From: Welwitschia mirabilis
Lineage: Eukaryota > Gnetophyta > Gnetopsida > Welwitschiales
DNA length: 37,944 bases
Assembly (NCBI GenBank): GCA_051453625.1
Contig: JBOZIK010000001.1
Coordinates: 38,889,496-38,927,439 of the forward strand
Direction of reading: 5' to 3'
Part shown: one piece after another, positions 1-10,800 of the stretch
Layout of the letters: every line of letters begins with the position of its first letter
How positions within the stretch are numbered: the stretch's first letter is position 1
Notes under the pieces: model-generated
Told to the model about the DNA's origin: nothing
What the model saw: only the letters and a program-made list of their open reading frames with translations
Databases searched by the model: none
Program-made: the position numbers and the translations under genes

Positions 1-1762
1 ATAATTAGCAGAATTGTATCTAAACCTGTATAAATGTTCTATAAAAGTACTCTAAATACACCATCAAATTCCTACAAATTGGCATCGCAACAATGGCTGA
101 ATGCTAAAGATCATATTAATCTATATCATGATCTCACCTCGATCAATGTCTATGAAAGAACGGTCGAGTTTTAGAATGGAATGTAGATGTTAAGCTATAA
201 ATAGATTAGTATTACCTCCACATATCATGCTCTATCCTATTTAAATGTTGATTAATCCTTGCTAAAGGAATACCATAATACTCAAGCTAAGGTTTACATG
301 GCTACTATTGTTGCTCATGTTCATAAAATCTCTCTACCTCCTAAAGCTATCTAAAATCCATAGGAAATGAAGAAGGGTATTTAATACAACAGTTCTACAA
401 GAATTAGGATACTAATAAGTAATTACTTTTCAAATGATAAAGGAGGAAGGAATAGTAATAAAAAGCTTAGAAGCACATGCATGAAAAACATGGATAAAGA
501 TAAGATAAGGAATATAAAGAGAACTTTCTTGCCTGAATAGCTAAAGGGCTCTTAAGACATTAAAGAAGATATTATATGTATAAAAACTAGCTAGGATGTT
601 TAACATAATGTAACATGTAAGAGGTACATCAGATGGCCAAAAATAATTAATAAAAAAACTATTGACATAAATACTATAATTGAGATTAAGATTATCTAGG
701 ATAGGTAATACCATGTCCAAAGAAGCATGTGGGTCTATTAATTTCCAATCACTAGTATGGTAAGGTATTTATAATGCATCAACTATAGCTTTAGGGGACT
801 AGTGAATGATGAGATCATCTACATTAGACTCCCATACATTTTTATCTTTATCAAACTAAAGTTTTCAAAAAAGATATGAAGATAATATCACTAGCATATA
901 AAGCATCATCTAGATTAACTAACCAATTTGCTACATAATCCCTAACTAATTCATCATCTTTAGAAGTAAAGAAAACAAAGATCATAGAGCAAATAAATTC
1001 ACTAAAAAAATTATAACTTGAAAAATAAAAAATAAGTATAAGGTTAAGAAAGATGAAAAGAAAAAGTAAAAATAGGATTCACTTCCATTTTGGAAGAACT
1101 TTGCTATTCAACTTTTGAAAGCATCATGTAGATTCTAATCACTTATTAAAAATTTTAAAGCAAAAGTGAGGTGATAAGGTAAAAAAAAAAAAAAAAGGTT
1201 TTTATAATGAGAGGATCATGCACTATTCTAAATACTAGTGCTATAGTATCTTGAATGGTGTATATTTGGCATTGTAGCACTATTATTGATGGTTCACCAA
1301 AAATTAAAGAGGATTTATATAAAAACAGTAGCATAAGCTAAAAAATAAAAAATAATAGAAAAATTAGTTTTAGAGGTACCCAAGAACCTAGGTAATAACT
1401 AGTTATACCCCTCAACTTGGATAAAAAATAAGATTTTTTGGGTAAAAAATACATAGCTTGGTTATAATTTATTAAGAGAGAAAAGAAGAAGAAAAAAGCT
1501 AAAAAATAAAAGCTAAAAATATTTTTGAACTGACACATTTTGGAAAATAAACAAAGTGTATGTCCTCCCTAAAGCTTTTAGTTTTAAACGTGATTACATA
1601 AGACTAATAGCTCTTATTTCATCATCCAAAAATACAATTTTTTTTAAGTTTCAAGAAAAATAAAGAAAAATAATTTTTTTGGTCTTTCAATTTTTTAGAT
1701 TAATTACATTTACGTTCAAAAGATAAATCAAAATAGATCTCAATCCTGTTTAAATTTCAATC
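1..1762. other. Unassigned AT-rich degenerate DNA
   Basis: No gene recognised. The stretch is AT-rich with stops in every frame, apart from a short serine/phenylalanine-rich minus-strand reading frame at 1338-1538 that looks like composition noise. A run of 16 A lies at 1181-1196. Faint reading stretches at 60-350 (plus) and 840-1020 (minus) resemble worn retroelement coding DNA, but no family motif can be named. It is probably the 3' side of the Gypsy relic that follows, plus older insertions. Confidence 0.5.
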
Positions 1763-2055
1763 ATTAAATAACTTGCATTTAGATCCATTTACTTATTGGA
1801 CATAACCAGTTTTAGGATCTTGAATGTCAATAGTCCTAAAAGGAAAAACAGGAATAACAATAAAGGAACCTTCCCATTTAGATTTTAATTTGCTAGGAAA
1901 TAAATGAAAATAAGAATTAAAAAGAAAAACTTTATTGCTTATGTAAAATTTTTTTCCTAAGAATTATTTGAACATGATAATATTTCATTCATTTTTTAGC
2001 AAGACCTTGATTAGCATAAGTAATTAATCTTATTTTACCTAATTTACTTAATTAC
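1763..2055 (-). pseudogene. Ty3/Gypsy integrase C-terminal tail (relic)
   Basis: Reading the minus strand in one frame gives the end of a plant Gypsy integrase. It has a KVFLFNS segment (family: KVLLFNS), then LFPSKLKSKWEGSFIV, then IDIQDPKTG and a VNG motif. This is the classic 'LFPGKLxSRWxGPF...VEIxDPxxGxxFKVNGxRLKPF' end of Athila/Tat-type integrases. Several stop codons interrupt it, one immediately before VNG. Nothing of the catalytic core is seen. The relic ends at about 2.06-2.08 kb, where an LTR-like sequence starts with TGTTGG, so the rest of this integrase was displaced or lost. Family recognition is firm for the tail; the clade is an inference. Confidence 0.75.
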
Positions 2056-2080
2056 TATAAACTATGTTTAGCACATTTTT

Positions 2081-3001
2081 TGTTGGTAAATCAAGTTTTG
2101 ATGATTCCACTTATGAATATTTTAAGTCATTATCTAAGACATATCATTATAAAGTTCATCAGATCTTGATAAGCCTTAGATGATAATGGAACTTTAATGT
2201 TAATATACCATGAAAAAGATCAATTGATAAATTTCAAATTTAGTTATTTGAAGCCATATAAAAAATTGAAGACTTTTTTGATGAAGACATCTAGGAAATT
2301 GAAGACATCTCAAATGTACTAAAATTTATCTCACATGTTAAAGATGAATATCTTATTAAAGATAACCATGATAAAACTTGAACTAACACAGAAGAAGATG
2401 TCTACATATTTGAAGTTGTCTACACTAAGCCAAAACAAGTAGTAAAGTTAATTTGGTTTTTAACTAATAACTTACATTTCATGTGAGCTATCAATTTTTA
2501 CATCACAGGTTCATGATTATAGAGGTCCAAGAATTATATAGAGCAAGTTTCATCAAAATCTAGGTAAGTTCACTAATAATGTCTGCAAGGTAAAGATGTC
2601 TGATTATTAGTAGACATCTATAAATATGAAGATATCTTGGACCAAGTTCATGTCGATGAAAATTAAAGATACATGCTTGATGCCCGAACATTTTCTATCC
2701 ATTACATGATGTTTACAAAGTTAAATAGCTACATTTTTAAGCTCAAATGACTAGATCCTCTTCAACTATATAAAGAATTGATGTCACAAAACAAATCAAA
2801 ACTTTTGGAAGTTCAAAGAATACACAACTCGTGAACCTTTGCTACTCAATAATAAGATTAAATATCAAATGAATATTACATGAGTGAAAGGAACATCTTA
2901 CAAAGGATTATAAGCATCATTTTTAAGGCATCTAGGATTGTCTATACCATTTGTTCTTGGATCCCTCATTTCCATATCATTCATTTGCACTCAGGACAAA
3001 A
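2081..3001 (+). repeat. LTR-like sequence, possibly a solo Copia LTR
   Basis: The block begins TGTTGGTAAATCAAG, a typical opening of plant Copia LTRs. It carries repeated short 'gaagacatct/agatgtct' words through 2270-2640, and a TATATAAAG box sits about 690 bp in, as expected of a U3-R boundary. It stops where the chromovirus LTR starts. No internal domain of its own is attached on the right, and the left neighbour is an antisense Gypsy integrase tail. A solo or truncated LTR is therefore the best reading. The right boundary is inferred from the neighbour, not seen as a clean terminus. Confidence 0.45.
2767..2775 (+). promoter_or_regulatory. TATA box of LTR-like block
   Basis: TATATAAAG is followed by GC-richer sequence. 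Its position inside the LTR-like block fits a U3 promoter. No independent evidence of activity. Confidence 0.35.
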
Positions 3002-3460
3002 CGTCGCATCCATAATTTTACTTCTTTTAAAAAAGATGCAAAGATTAAATTTAGTGAATTATTTAGAAAGATTTAATTATTTTAAAATCTCCAACTAATA
3101 TAAATGTTATGTTATTGAGATGTTGTTATATTTGTTCTTTGAGTTCCTTTTGTCTTGATTAAAATATTACTTATAAATCTTTAAGAGTATTCTTGTAATT
3201 GTGATGATTCCACTCACTTATTATTTTTGCACTTCGTAGAAATTATGCATAATCAAATGTTAATTATGAAGGCTTATTATTTTTTATCATTATTATGATT
3301 AAATGTGATTAAATATAAAGCATTTTCTTTTTATATTATTAAAGTGCCTGATGGCCAGATAAGTCTTTATGAGACATTATGAAATCCACACCTTTACCAT
3401 TGACTCATGATGTATCCTTTCTTATTTTTGAGTCCTATCACTTTACCTACATTCTTTTAT

Positions 3461-3470
3461 TATAAATAGA
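3461..3470 (+). promoter_or_regulatory. TATA box in left LTR
   Basis: TATAAATAGA is conserved at the equivalent place in the right LTR (9789-9797). That conservation between the two copies supports a real U3-R promoter. Confidence 0.6.
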
Positions 3471-3849
3471 GTTATTATTCCCTCAATTCTAACTCATTTC
3501 CTAGGATCTTTGAAAACTTGGAAGTCCTCAAAGTCCTTGAATATCATGATCTGATATGGGTATGGTTCTATTTTTTCTTGCTTTCTTATTGGTTCATTCC
3601 TTTGTATGCAATCTATTATTGTATTTGATGTGTCTATATTCTTGTGAAACAAATATAAAAAAAATGTGTAATGCTTGATAAAGGTAGAATTATTCTTATT
3701 TCAAGTCTTATCTCCTACTACCTTCTATACTCAATGTCTTGATATTATAACTCAAGTTGTTGTACTTGTCATGGGTAGATACTTTGTGGTTATACCTTAT
3801 CATGCTTCTCTTGTTATCATGATTTCTTGAACTTATGGTTATGTAATTC

Positions 3850-4140
3850 CGTAGATCACCAAACAAGGTAGTAGGCTTTACAAGTAGTCAAAGGAGGTAG
3901 TGAAGTGATAATTCCACAGATCGTCAAATGAGGCAGTGGATTCCATAGGGCCCTAAAAGGTAGTGAGGATAATAATATATATATATATATATATACACAA
4001 TCACAGATTACCAAATAAGGCAGTGGGTTTCACAGGTTACTGAATGAGGTAGTGAAGTGAATTATGACATATTATATGAGAATCACAGATCGCCGAATGA
4101 GGCAATGAACTTCATAGATCATCAAATGAGGCAGTGAAGT
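3850..4140 (+). repeat. Degenerate ~30-bp tandem repeats within LTR
   Basis: Alternating half-units of the form 'cacagatcgccgaatgagg' followed by 'cagtgaactt', or by 'tagtgaagtga', recur about eight times with point differences and short insertions. One pair of units is separated by an (AT)n tract. The right LTR retains about two units before it is cut off. Internal tandem arrays of this kind are common in plant Gypsy LTRs. Confidence 0.7.
3975..3995. repeat. (AT)n microsatellite
   Basis: An uninterrupted run of about ten AT dinucleotides inside the LTR tandem-repeat block. Confidence 0.9.
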
Positions 4141-5829
4141 GATTGAAATGTAAGAAAAATATATATTGATTATTCTTGTTTCATAATAATAAGGTCGATG
4201 TTTGTGATATAAGTTATTCTTAAAGTTCTTACTTGTCTTTTTTATCTTAACCTTTGAAAAATCCTTTTTTTTCTTACCTAGTTTTACCTGGATCATATTG
4301 GAAGCTATGAGATTTTCATAGTTCTCATTCCATACTTTTGTATGATAGGTAAAAAATCTAGAGTATGAATGCTGGAATGGACATAAGGATGTGAAGGATT
4401 TTTGTTCTAGTATTGTTGGAAAATTTTGCAAAATAATCTTGTATTCCTTCATTAAACTTAAATACTTGGTGTTATATGACTGAGATCTTGAGATCACGAT
4501 ATACTTTTCTGAAATAATGTTTCCTTGGATGTGTTGAGTGTTAAACTCCATTTTATCATGTGTGTGCTTTGTAATTTATGAAGCTTTCTCAGATGATACA
4601 TTATGTATTAAATAATGGATATTTTCCTTGAAAATTCTTGCAATGAAATGTGATGATTTTAACTTATTCTTCATATTTTATTTGAAGTACCTTAATGTGA
4701 ATCTTGAATCTTTAGCTGTGTATTTTACCTCAAAGGGCATCGAATGACAATTTTTTATTATAAATTCTAGGAATCATTATTATGGATAAGTATGATTTGG
4801 CATTTCATTTTCAAGTTTCTATTGTAAAGTTTTCTTGAAAGTTTTTAGTTTATATGTGAATATAGAATAATATTCCTTGTATACAAAATTGATGTTCATT
4901 AAATAATAATAATTTTTTTAGAAAAGGGCATGTAATTATCTCCTTCTCACTTAATTAGGACATTATCAATTATTTAAAATATGATCAAATTATCATATGA
5001 AGGGCATTAATGTCAAGGGTCTAACCCAGTAGCATTTAAATAAAAATACTAGTGGTTCAGCGTACATAGTAGGATTTAAATCAGGAGCGGGCTAAACAGT
5101 CTACTATCTCATATTAAATGAGGTGTACAAATGAAATGCACACCATAAGTTTTAAATTATATGCCATGTGTCATCACCTCAATGCATGTAGTACAGGACT
5201 TGGAAGGCAGTTTAGCTTCTTCATTTAAATCACTGACCATCTTTATAGCAATAATTATCTTAACTGTTACACCACCAAGTGTTTGCTATTAATTGAAGTG
5301 TTTCTTGCATAGTTAAGAACTAGCACAATGGTTGTTGGGCCTTGTAGTTTAACCAACAGTTGTATTGCAAGTTCAAAGGATGTGTTATAATGCATCATCA
5401 TCTAAATCTCATTTTAATAATGATTAACGTGCATGATTTGGGCATCTTAACTAGGTGGCAATCTTTAAGCATCAACTCCCAAGAATTGAACAATAATTTA
5501 ATGCCTTTGAAACACTTGATTAATGGGTTACGTGGACCATTTTCTTAATTCACATGCAGTAGCACTCTCCAGCTAAGGATGAGAAAAATTAGTGCATAGC
5601 ATTACATTGTTAATTTTATTAGATCGTATGCAGTCTAGCTATTCGGTTAATCTCATGATTAATACTCAATGTATAACCTTGGCAATGAAAGCGTTATTAT
5701 CCGAAAATTTGGATGATCAACAACACCAACAGCAAGGAGGCTAATAAACATCATTGATCAAGCTAAATCCTAAAAAACGTGTCTATGGGAATAACCCTTT
5801 TACAATATTCGACCTTTCAACATTGCTAG

Positions 5830-5883
5830 CCAATCAGATGAGATCCTAGAGCAAGACATTCTGCTTTAAAACTCTATATATTA
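5830..5883 (+). promoter_or_regulatory. CCAAT and TATA pair, second promoter-like site
   Basis: CCAAT at 5830-5834 is followed 41 bp later by TATATATTA at 5875-5883. This leaves about 0.55-0.6 kb of R/U5-like sequence before the first PBS. The arrangement is what a U3-R boundary near 5.9 kb would look like, in addition to the conserved box at 3.46 kb. Confidence 0.35.
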
Positions 5884-6434
5884 TTTACTATTCTACCTTG
5901 GAATTTTTCCTATATTCGCTATTTGTAATCCTTTAGCAGTGCTGTCCGTCAACCTCGTCCCACTTTCATCTCTTAACTCCCATGCATCCATTCGCTTCTT
6001 GTGCTCATTGTATTCATTATTCTCCACCTGCTCTTGTCTTAATGCAGTCGTTATCCACGCTAAGGCGTTAGCCTACCATGGTAATGCAGTTAATAAATGC
6101 CAGATCATAACCTTTTAAGAAATGCTTTCAAGATACCATGCCTTTATGTTATGGCTAAATTTAACATAGGTATCCAATAAGTTATGAATTTTATAACATG
6201 ATCAAATACATATGTAGATATATGCAATACTTTATAAAGAATGCAATGGTTTTACAGGATCTAGACTAAAATTTAAAATTTTAGTTTTTATAGGGCTTTT
6301 AATCATTTTAGCTATTAAATCTAATTAGTGTTTTAGTACCCTTCACCAAATGAAATTCCTTCTTAATAATAGTCCTTTTGTAATTCTTAGTTGTTTATCA
6401 TTTCAAGATGACTAAAACTTTTGATCCTACATTA

Positions 6435-6446
6435 TGGTATCAGAGC
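6435..6446 (+). other. Primer-binding site, first copy
   Basis: TGGTATCAGAGC is the complement of the plant initiator tRNA-Met 3' end. It is preceded by 'gatcctacatta', which parallels the LTR end before the second copy. Confidence 0.75.
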
Positions 6447-6493
6447 GTCAAGTTTGAAGATTTTCAAGTTTAAAAATTTAGGGTCTTACATTT

Positions 6494-6505
6494 TGGTATC
6501 AGAGC
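6494..6505 (+). other. Primer-binding site, second copy
   Basis: TGGTATCAGAGC, followed by CTAGGTTGCGATTTTGCAGG, is the canonical PBS context of Tekay-type elements. It is preceded by 'ggtcttacattt'. It lies 59 bp downstream of the first copy. Confidence 0.85.
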
Positions 6506-6700
6506 CTAGGTTGCGATTTTGCAGGACATAACTATCATGAAGTCAAATTAGCATTAGACATACATTAACGAATTCACTAGGTGTAACTATTATTAGAATG
6601 TAGATTGCAATTCCACTTGGCTTAACTTTGTTAAAGTTGCAACTTTTAACATGGAAATTTAGGCTTATAATATGTATAGTTTGATTCCCATTAGATTAAC

Positions 6701-7565
6701 ATGGCCCCAAGAAGGATATTTAACTAACCAATTGAAGTTACAACATTAGTAAATCTAGTTAGCAACTTAGTGAATGAGCTTATGAGCAAAGCAATGATTG
6801 GAAAGATGGCAACTCTATCAAGAAAATGATGGTGTAATTGTAAAAGGATGAATCCTCCAATTTTCTAAGGTGTCAAAAACATGGCACATGTGAAAGCATG
6901 ATTGATTGTATGTAAAACAATTAGAATCATTCAATTTCACTATTAATCAACTTATTAAAACAAAAACCTTATGGTGGAACATAGAAGTATGGTGAAATGC
7001 AAAAAGACTTTGGTTATTGTTTTCAATACTTATGAAGTAAGAAGAATTTAAAAAAAGATATAGACGTAGATACATTTCAAAATTCTTTTTTTAAATGTGA
7101 AGGCCAACAAGTTCTACAATATTATAAGTAGGTATGAAGAAGTAAAAGTCAAAATATTTATGACTGGTCTACATCCAATAATTCAAAATCAAGTCATATT
7201 ATTTTAATTGAAAAGTATTACAAAAGCCTTAGAGAAGGCCAGAATCAGTGAATAATTATGTATCATGAATAAAAATATTAGAACAAAAATAAGAATATCT
7301 CAAGATAATAGAAAAATGCAACCATGGAGAAACCACTCACTCAGAATGTAGGTATGATCAGAGGAAGAGGTAGAGTAAATAAGGCTACAGTTAATACTAG
7401 AGCAACACACAAACTTTCAAGGAAGAAAGTAGACTTATCCAACTTGAGGAAGAGATAGATTTATGGGACTACTAAGAAATGATTAGTCTTTTAAATTTAA
7501 CTAATGATTTTAAGATCATGGGGTGTTTTCTATGTTAGAGACCTTGCTATGTTAGAAATTACCTT
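6701..7565 (+). pseudogene. Chromovirus gag relic with decayed zinc knuckle
   Basis: The reading begins with ATG GCC CCA AGA AGG (MAPRR), the usual opening of Tekay gag, 207 bp after the PBS start. Recognisable fragments follow with frameshifts and stops: a MNPPIF segment (family 'NPPxFxG'), a TLWWN-like patch (family 'AxxWW'), and FMTGLHPIIQNQV near 7155-7195 (family 'FxxGLxPxIRxxV'). At 7524-7565 a CFLC...YVRNY segment is a CX2CX4HX4C knuckle whose His and last Cys have become Tyr, both explained by single transitions. The normal role is the capsid/nucleocapsid protein that packages element RNA. It is not functional here. Confidence 0.65.
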
Positions 7566-9184
7566 AAAAGGAAGAAACAAGAAGCACCTACAACAAGTGT
7601 CTAGAAGATATCATCTAGTATGATCTAGAGGTTATTTCTATTGTAGCCAACTTTCCTTCCACTCCTATTAAAGTTTGCATGGAAGCTTTATTACTACTGA
7701 TGGTGAAGAAGAGACAGGGTTATGTTAGTACTAAATCTATAAAGATAGAAGATGATATGATTATGATTAAAGATAACATCAATAAAACTGCAAAGATGAA
7801 TGAAGAAAAATAATTTTTTCTCAGACAAGAAAACAAAAGCAATCTAAATGATGTGGAAATTAATTTCATTAATTAAGTAATTAAGAATAAAAAGATAATA
7901 AAAGAAATTAATTCTTTACCTCTATCAAACGAAGACTTTCTAGCGCCTAAGGTAGATAGAGTTGAAGTTTTACCTCATTAGCATGCAAAGGCTTCCTTCT
8001 ATATTATCTTAATATGTTAGTGGATAAAAGTAAAGAGACATTACTTGAATTAATGGATTAATTCTTTGGCTTACCTAGTAGGTCTATATACTATTGTCAG
8101 CAAATATTTAAATAACCCTTTATCTTAAGAAATTCTTATATTAATTGAGCCCTCACTTGTAGTTATCATTGGCTCACATATTGTAATCCTTAGCTTCATG
8201 ATATTCTTAACTAGCTAATCCTATTATTATATGATTAAATTTTGTAATATTACTTAGATGGAATATGATTATAGGTTTTTAACATTTTTGGAATAGGTTT
8301 ATTTGATCTATGCTTTCCTAGCCTTATTTCACACATTGTTTCCTTAACTTATTAGACTTCAAGATGCTATATGCATATTAATCATTAAAGTGAAAATTCA
8401 ATTAGATTATATAAGGAAAAGTGTCAAAGAGGCATTGAAAGAAGTGCATAACATAAGAGTGTAGTGTGGAAGTGATCTATAATTTTTGAGTTTAATCTTG
8501 AGGAATTATTTACATAATAATTTTTAAAGTGTGTATTATAATTTGGAGTAAGAGATTGTATGTTGCCATATTTGAGTTGTAGTGAACTTAATAGTTTAAG
8601 CATATTTTGCTTTGGTCAAATCAAGGAGGTTATTAAGATATTTTGGCTTATGAAACTAAATGATTCAACTTATTTTTATGTGTATTCAACTATTTTCTTA
8701 TAAATTCCTTACATGAGAGATATGCTAGTTCATAACATTCTCCCTAATCAAGTAATCATTATAACCCTAGAAAATGAAAAAGGTCATAAGGTCATGTTTA
8801 ACAAAGAAGTTTGTATAAATCTTGAACTTGATATGCCATGAAGTTAGTATTGTGATAAAGGTGATTAGGCATCTCACTTAACATAAGAATAAGTTGTATG
8901 AACCTTTAAGTTAATGATATCAATGGTCTAGAAGAAGCTATGTGAAATTTTTTGTTGAATAATGACAGTGTAAAGCTAAAGAATAGCCTATCAACATGCA
9001 CTTATAGTAAGATTATCAAAATGAAGAAGGAGGAATATGGCTTGTACTTTTATTGTGAAGTTCTTAGTAAGATGACATAATCCATGTTATGTATGAAGAT
9101 ACCAATTCCAGTTTAGATTACTAAATTAATCTTTAGGAAGATTGTAAAGATATATATCTCTCTAAAGACAACTTTTTATACATA
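7566..9184 (+). other. Chromovirus interior, unrecognisable
   Basis: By position this should be protease-RT-RNase H-integrase, but I could identify no DSG, YxDD, or integrase signatures. The length is far below a full pol. It probably combines internal deletion with heavy mutation. All frames are closed. Confidence 0.5.
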
Positions 9185-9290
9185 TTATGAAGAATAGTTT
9201 TCAAGATTAATATGATATAACCAATCTATAGAAGTAGCAACTTAGGAGACAAAGGCAGATGTTAATCAGTGGAAACTTGATCTTCTATAA
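9185..9290 (+). pseudogene. Chromodomain tail of chromovirus polyprotein
   Basis: One frame reads ...YNQSIEVAT(stop)ETKADVNQWKLDLL and a terminal stop. This matches the end of plant chromovirus chromodomains (family pattern 'VLWRNxxVEEATWExEAxM..YPxLF'). Both expected Trp codons are stops: TGA at 9213-9215 and TAG at 9243-9245, each a single G-to-A change from TGG. The chromodomain normally tethers integrase to modified histones and directs insertion. The segment ends just before the polypurine-like 'aagttgatgagaa' and the right LTR, exactly where the polyprotein should end. Confidence 0.65.
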
Positions 9291-9325
9291 GTTTTAAGAA
9301 GAAAACTTCTTAAGTTGATGAGAAA

Positions 9326-10260
9326 TATCACATCCATATTTTTCCTTCTTTTAAAAACGATGCAAAGCTTAAGTTTAATGAATTATTTAGAAAGATTTAA
9401 TTATTTTGAAATCTCCAACTCATATAAATATTATGTTCTTGAGATGTTATTATGTTAAATTGTACTTTGAGTTTTTTTTGTCTTAATTAAAATATTACTT
9501 ATAAATCTTTAAAAATGTTCTTGTAATGGTGATGATTTCATTCACTCATTATTTTTGCACTTCCTAGAAATTATGCATGGTCAAATGTTAATTGTGGAGG
9601 CTTATTGTTTTTCCTCATTATTATGATTAAATCTGATGAAATAGAAAGCATTTCCTTTTTATATCATTAAAGTGTCCAGTGGCTAGACAAGCCTTTATTA
9701 GACATTATGAAACCCTCAACTTTACTGTTGGCTCATGATATGTCATTTCGTATTCTTGAGTCCTGTCACTTTACCTATGTTCTCTCACTATAAATAGAGT
9801 TCTTCCTCCCTCAAGTCTAATTTATTTTTAAAAAGACTTTTCCTTTGAATCTTGAAGCTTAAAAGGCCTAGATGATTTAAAAACTTGGAAGATTCTTGAA
9901 GTCCTCAAACATCATGATCTGATACAGGTATGGTTCCATTCTTTCTTGATTCCTTGTTGGTCCATTCCTTTGTATGTAATCCGTTATCATGTTTGATGTG
10001 TTTATATTCTTGCAAAATAAATATAAAAAAATGTGTAATGCTTGATAAGAGTAGAATCGGTCTTGTTCCAAGTTTTATCTCCTACTACCTTCTGTAATTA
10101 ATGTCTGGATATTATAACTTAAGTTGTACTTGTTGTGAGTAGATACTTAATGGTTATACCTTATCATATTTCTCTTTCTATTATTATTTCTTAAACCTAT
10201 GGTTATGTAATTCCACATATTGTTAAATGAGGCACTGGACTTCACAGATTACTAAATAAG
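9326..10260 (+). repeat. Right (3') LTR of chromovirus, truncated
   Basis: It aligns with 3002-4019 of the left LTR throughout. Shared landmarks include 'gaattatttagaaagattta', the TATA box, 'catcatgatctgata' and 'aatgtgtaatgcttgata'. A ~50 bp stretch around 9820-9875 is absent from or different in the left copy, and the tandem-repeat block is shorter. Similarity stops abruptly at 'cacagattactaaataag'. The missing ~2.5 kb implies truncation by deletion or by insertion of what follows. Confidence 0.85.
9789..9797 (+). promoter_or_regulatory. TATA box in right LTR
   Basis: TATAAATAG at the position equivalent to 3461 in the left LTR. Confidence 0.55.
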
Positions 10261-10800
10261 ATTTTTCTTGTTTCTATTTCAATTTTCTATGTTATTAAGG
10301 ATATGGTTTCTTTTATCTCTAAGGATAAATTCCTAAATTTAACTTAATCATATTTATGTTTAATCACTAGATAAATTTACTCATCCAAAGACATTTGATT
10401 CTCTTATGATCATCTTCCTTATAATGCTCGCAAATAAGAACTTCTCACTCTTTCAGATATTCAACAACAAACCAATTAAACTTTTCTATCATAATATCAA
10501 TTATCATTTTGGTCATGTCTTCCATATGATTGATATGTTTGGAACTATACATACTACCTTCTATTTAAAATGTTAACACCTCATTTACTTTCCTTTTTTT
10601 CTCATTTTTTAATCTCCATTCCTAACTCATATTATACAACTAGATGATGGTATCATCTATTTCTTGTAGATTCTTAGTTTTAATGTTCTTCTACGTGAAA
10701 TTTAGTTTTTTATGCTTATGTGATATAACCTTTTTTAAAAATTCCTAGTATAAAATTCTTGACTCTATGCTTTCTTAGTTTAAAATTCTTGACTTTATGC
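10261..10800 (+). pseudogene. Possible Copia integrase scrap
   Basis: After the LTR similarity ends, one plus-strand frame (about 10430-10590) reads KLFYHN...FHMIDMFGTIHTTFY. This resembles the Copia integrase stretch 'RLSF...FDLIHxDIWGPxHTTSY' just after the HHCC finger. The first catalytic Asp would be conserved. Stops and frameshifts occur on both sides. The match is short and I am only moderately confident. If right, this is a third retroelement, in opposite orientation to the large Copia element on its right. Confidence 0.4.

Larger units (their letters stand above)
3002..6490 (+). repeat. Left (5') LTR of chromovirus, about 3.5 kb
   Basis: The left edge aligns with the right repeat at the word TCRCATCC (3004 against 9328). 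The right edge is the CTTACA immediately before the PBS. The LTR contains a TATAAATAGA box, a block of ~30-bp tandem repeats, an (AT)n microsatellite, and a second CCAAT/TATA pair near 5.83-5.88 kb. Only the first ~1 kb can be checked against the right LTR, because that copy is truncated. The segment 4.15-6.43 kb might therefore instead belong to a second, nested LTR; the second promoter-like pair makes this worth testing. Confidence 0.65.
3002..10260 (+). mobile_element. Decayed Tekay-like Ty3/Gypsy chromovirus
   Basis: Two direct repeats (from 3002 and from 9326) flank an interior that starts with an initiator-Met primer-binding site. The interior continues with a gag opening MAPRR and a zinc-knuckle relic, and ends with a chromodomain tail just before the right repeat. 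LTR starts resembling TGTCACATCC, the 'TTTGGTATCAGAGCCTAGGTT' type PBS context and the terminal chromodomain together point to Tekay/Del chromoviruses, which can carry LTRs of several kb. The interior is only ~2.8 kb, too short for full gag-pol. I find no recognisable reverse transcriptase, so pol is largely deleted or beyond recognition. The right LTR is truncated at 10260. The element is inactive. Confidence 0.8.

Noticed and set aside
3850-4140. CRISPR-like regularly spaced repeats
   Set aside because: Units are contiguous and degenerate with no unique spacers, inside a plant LTR.
4072-4551. 159-codon minus-strand open frame in the chromovirus LTR
   Set aside because: It overlaps the LTR and its tandem-repeat block and has no protein features; the frame is a by-product of LTR sequence.
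9877-10071. 64-codon minus-strand frame
   Set aside because: Lies wholly within the right LTR, in a region homologous to the non-coding left LTR.
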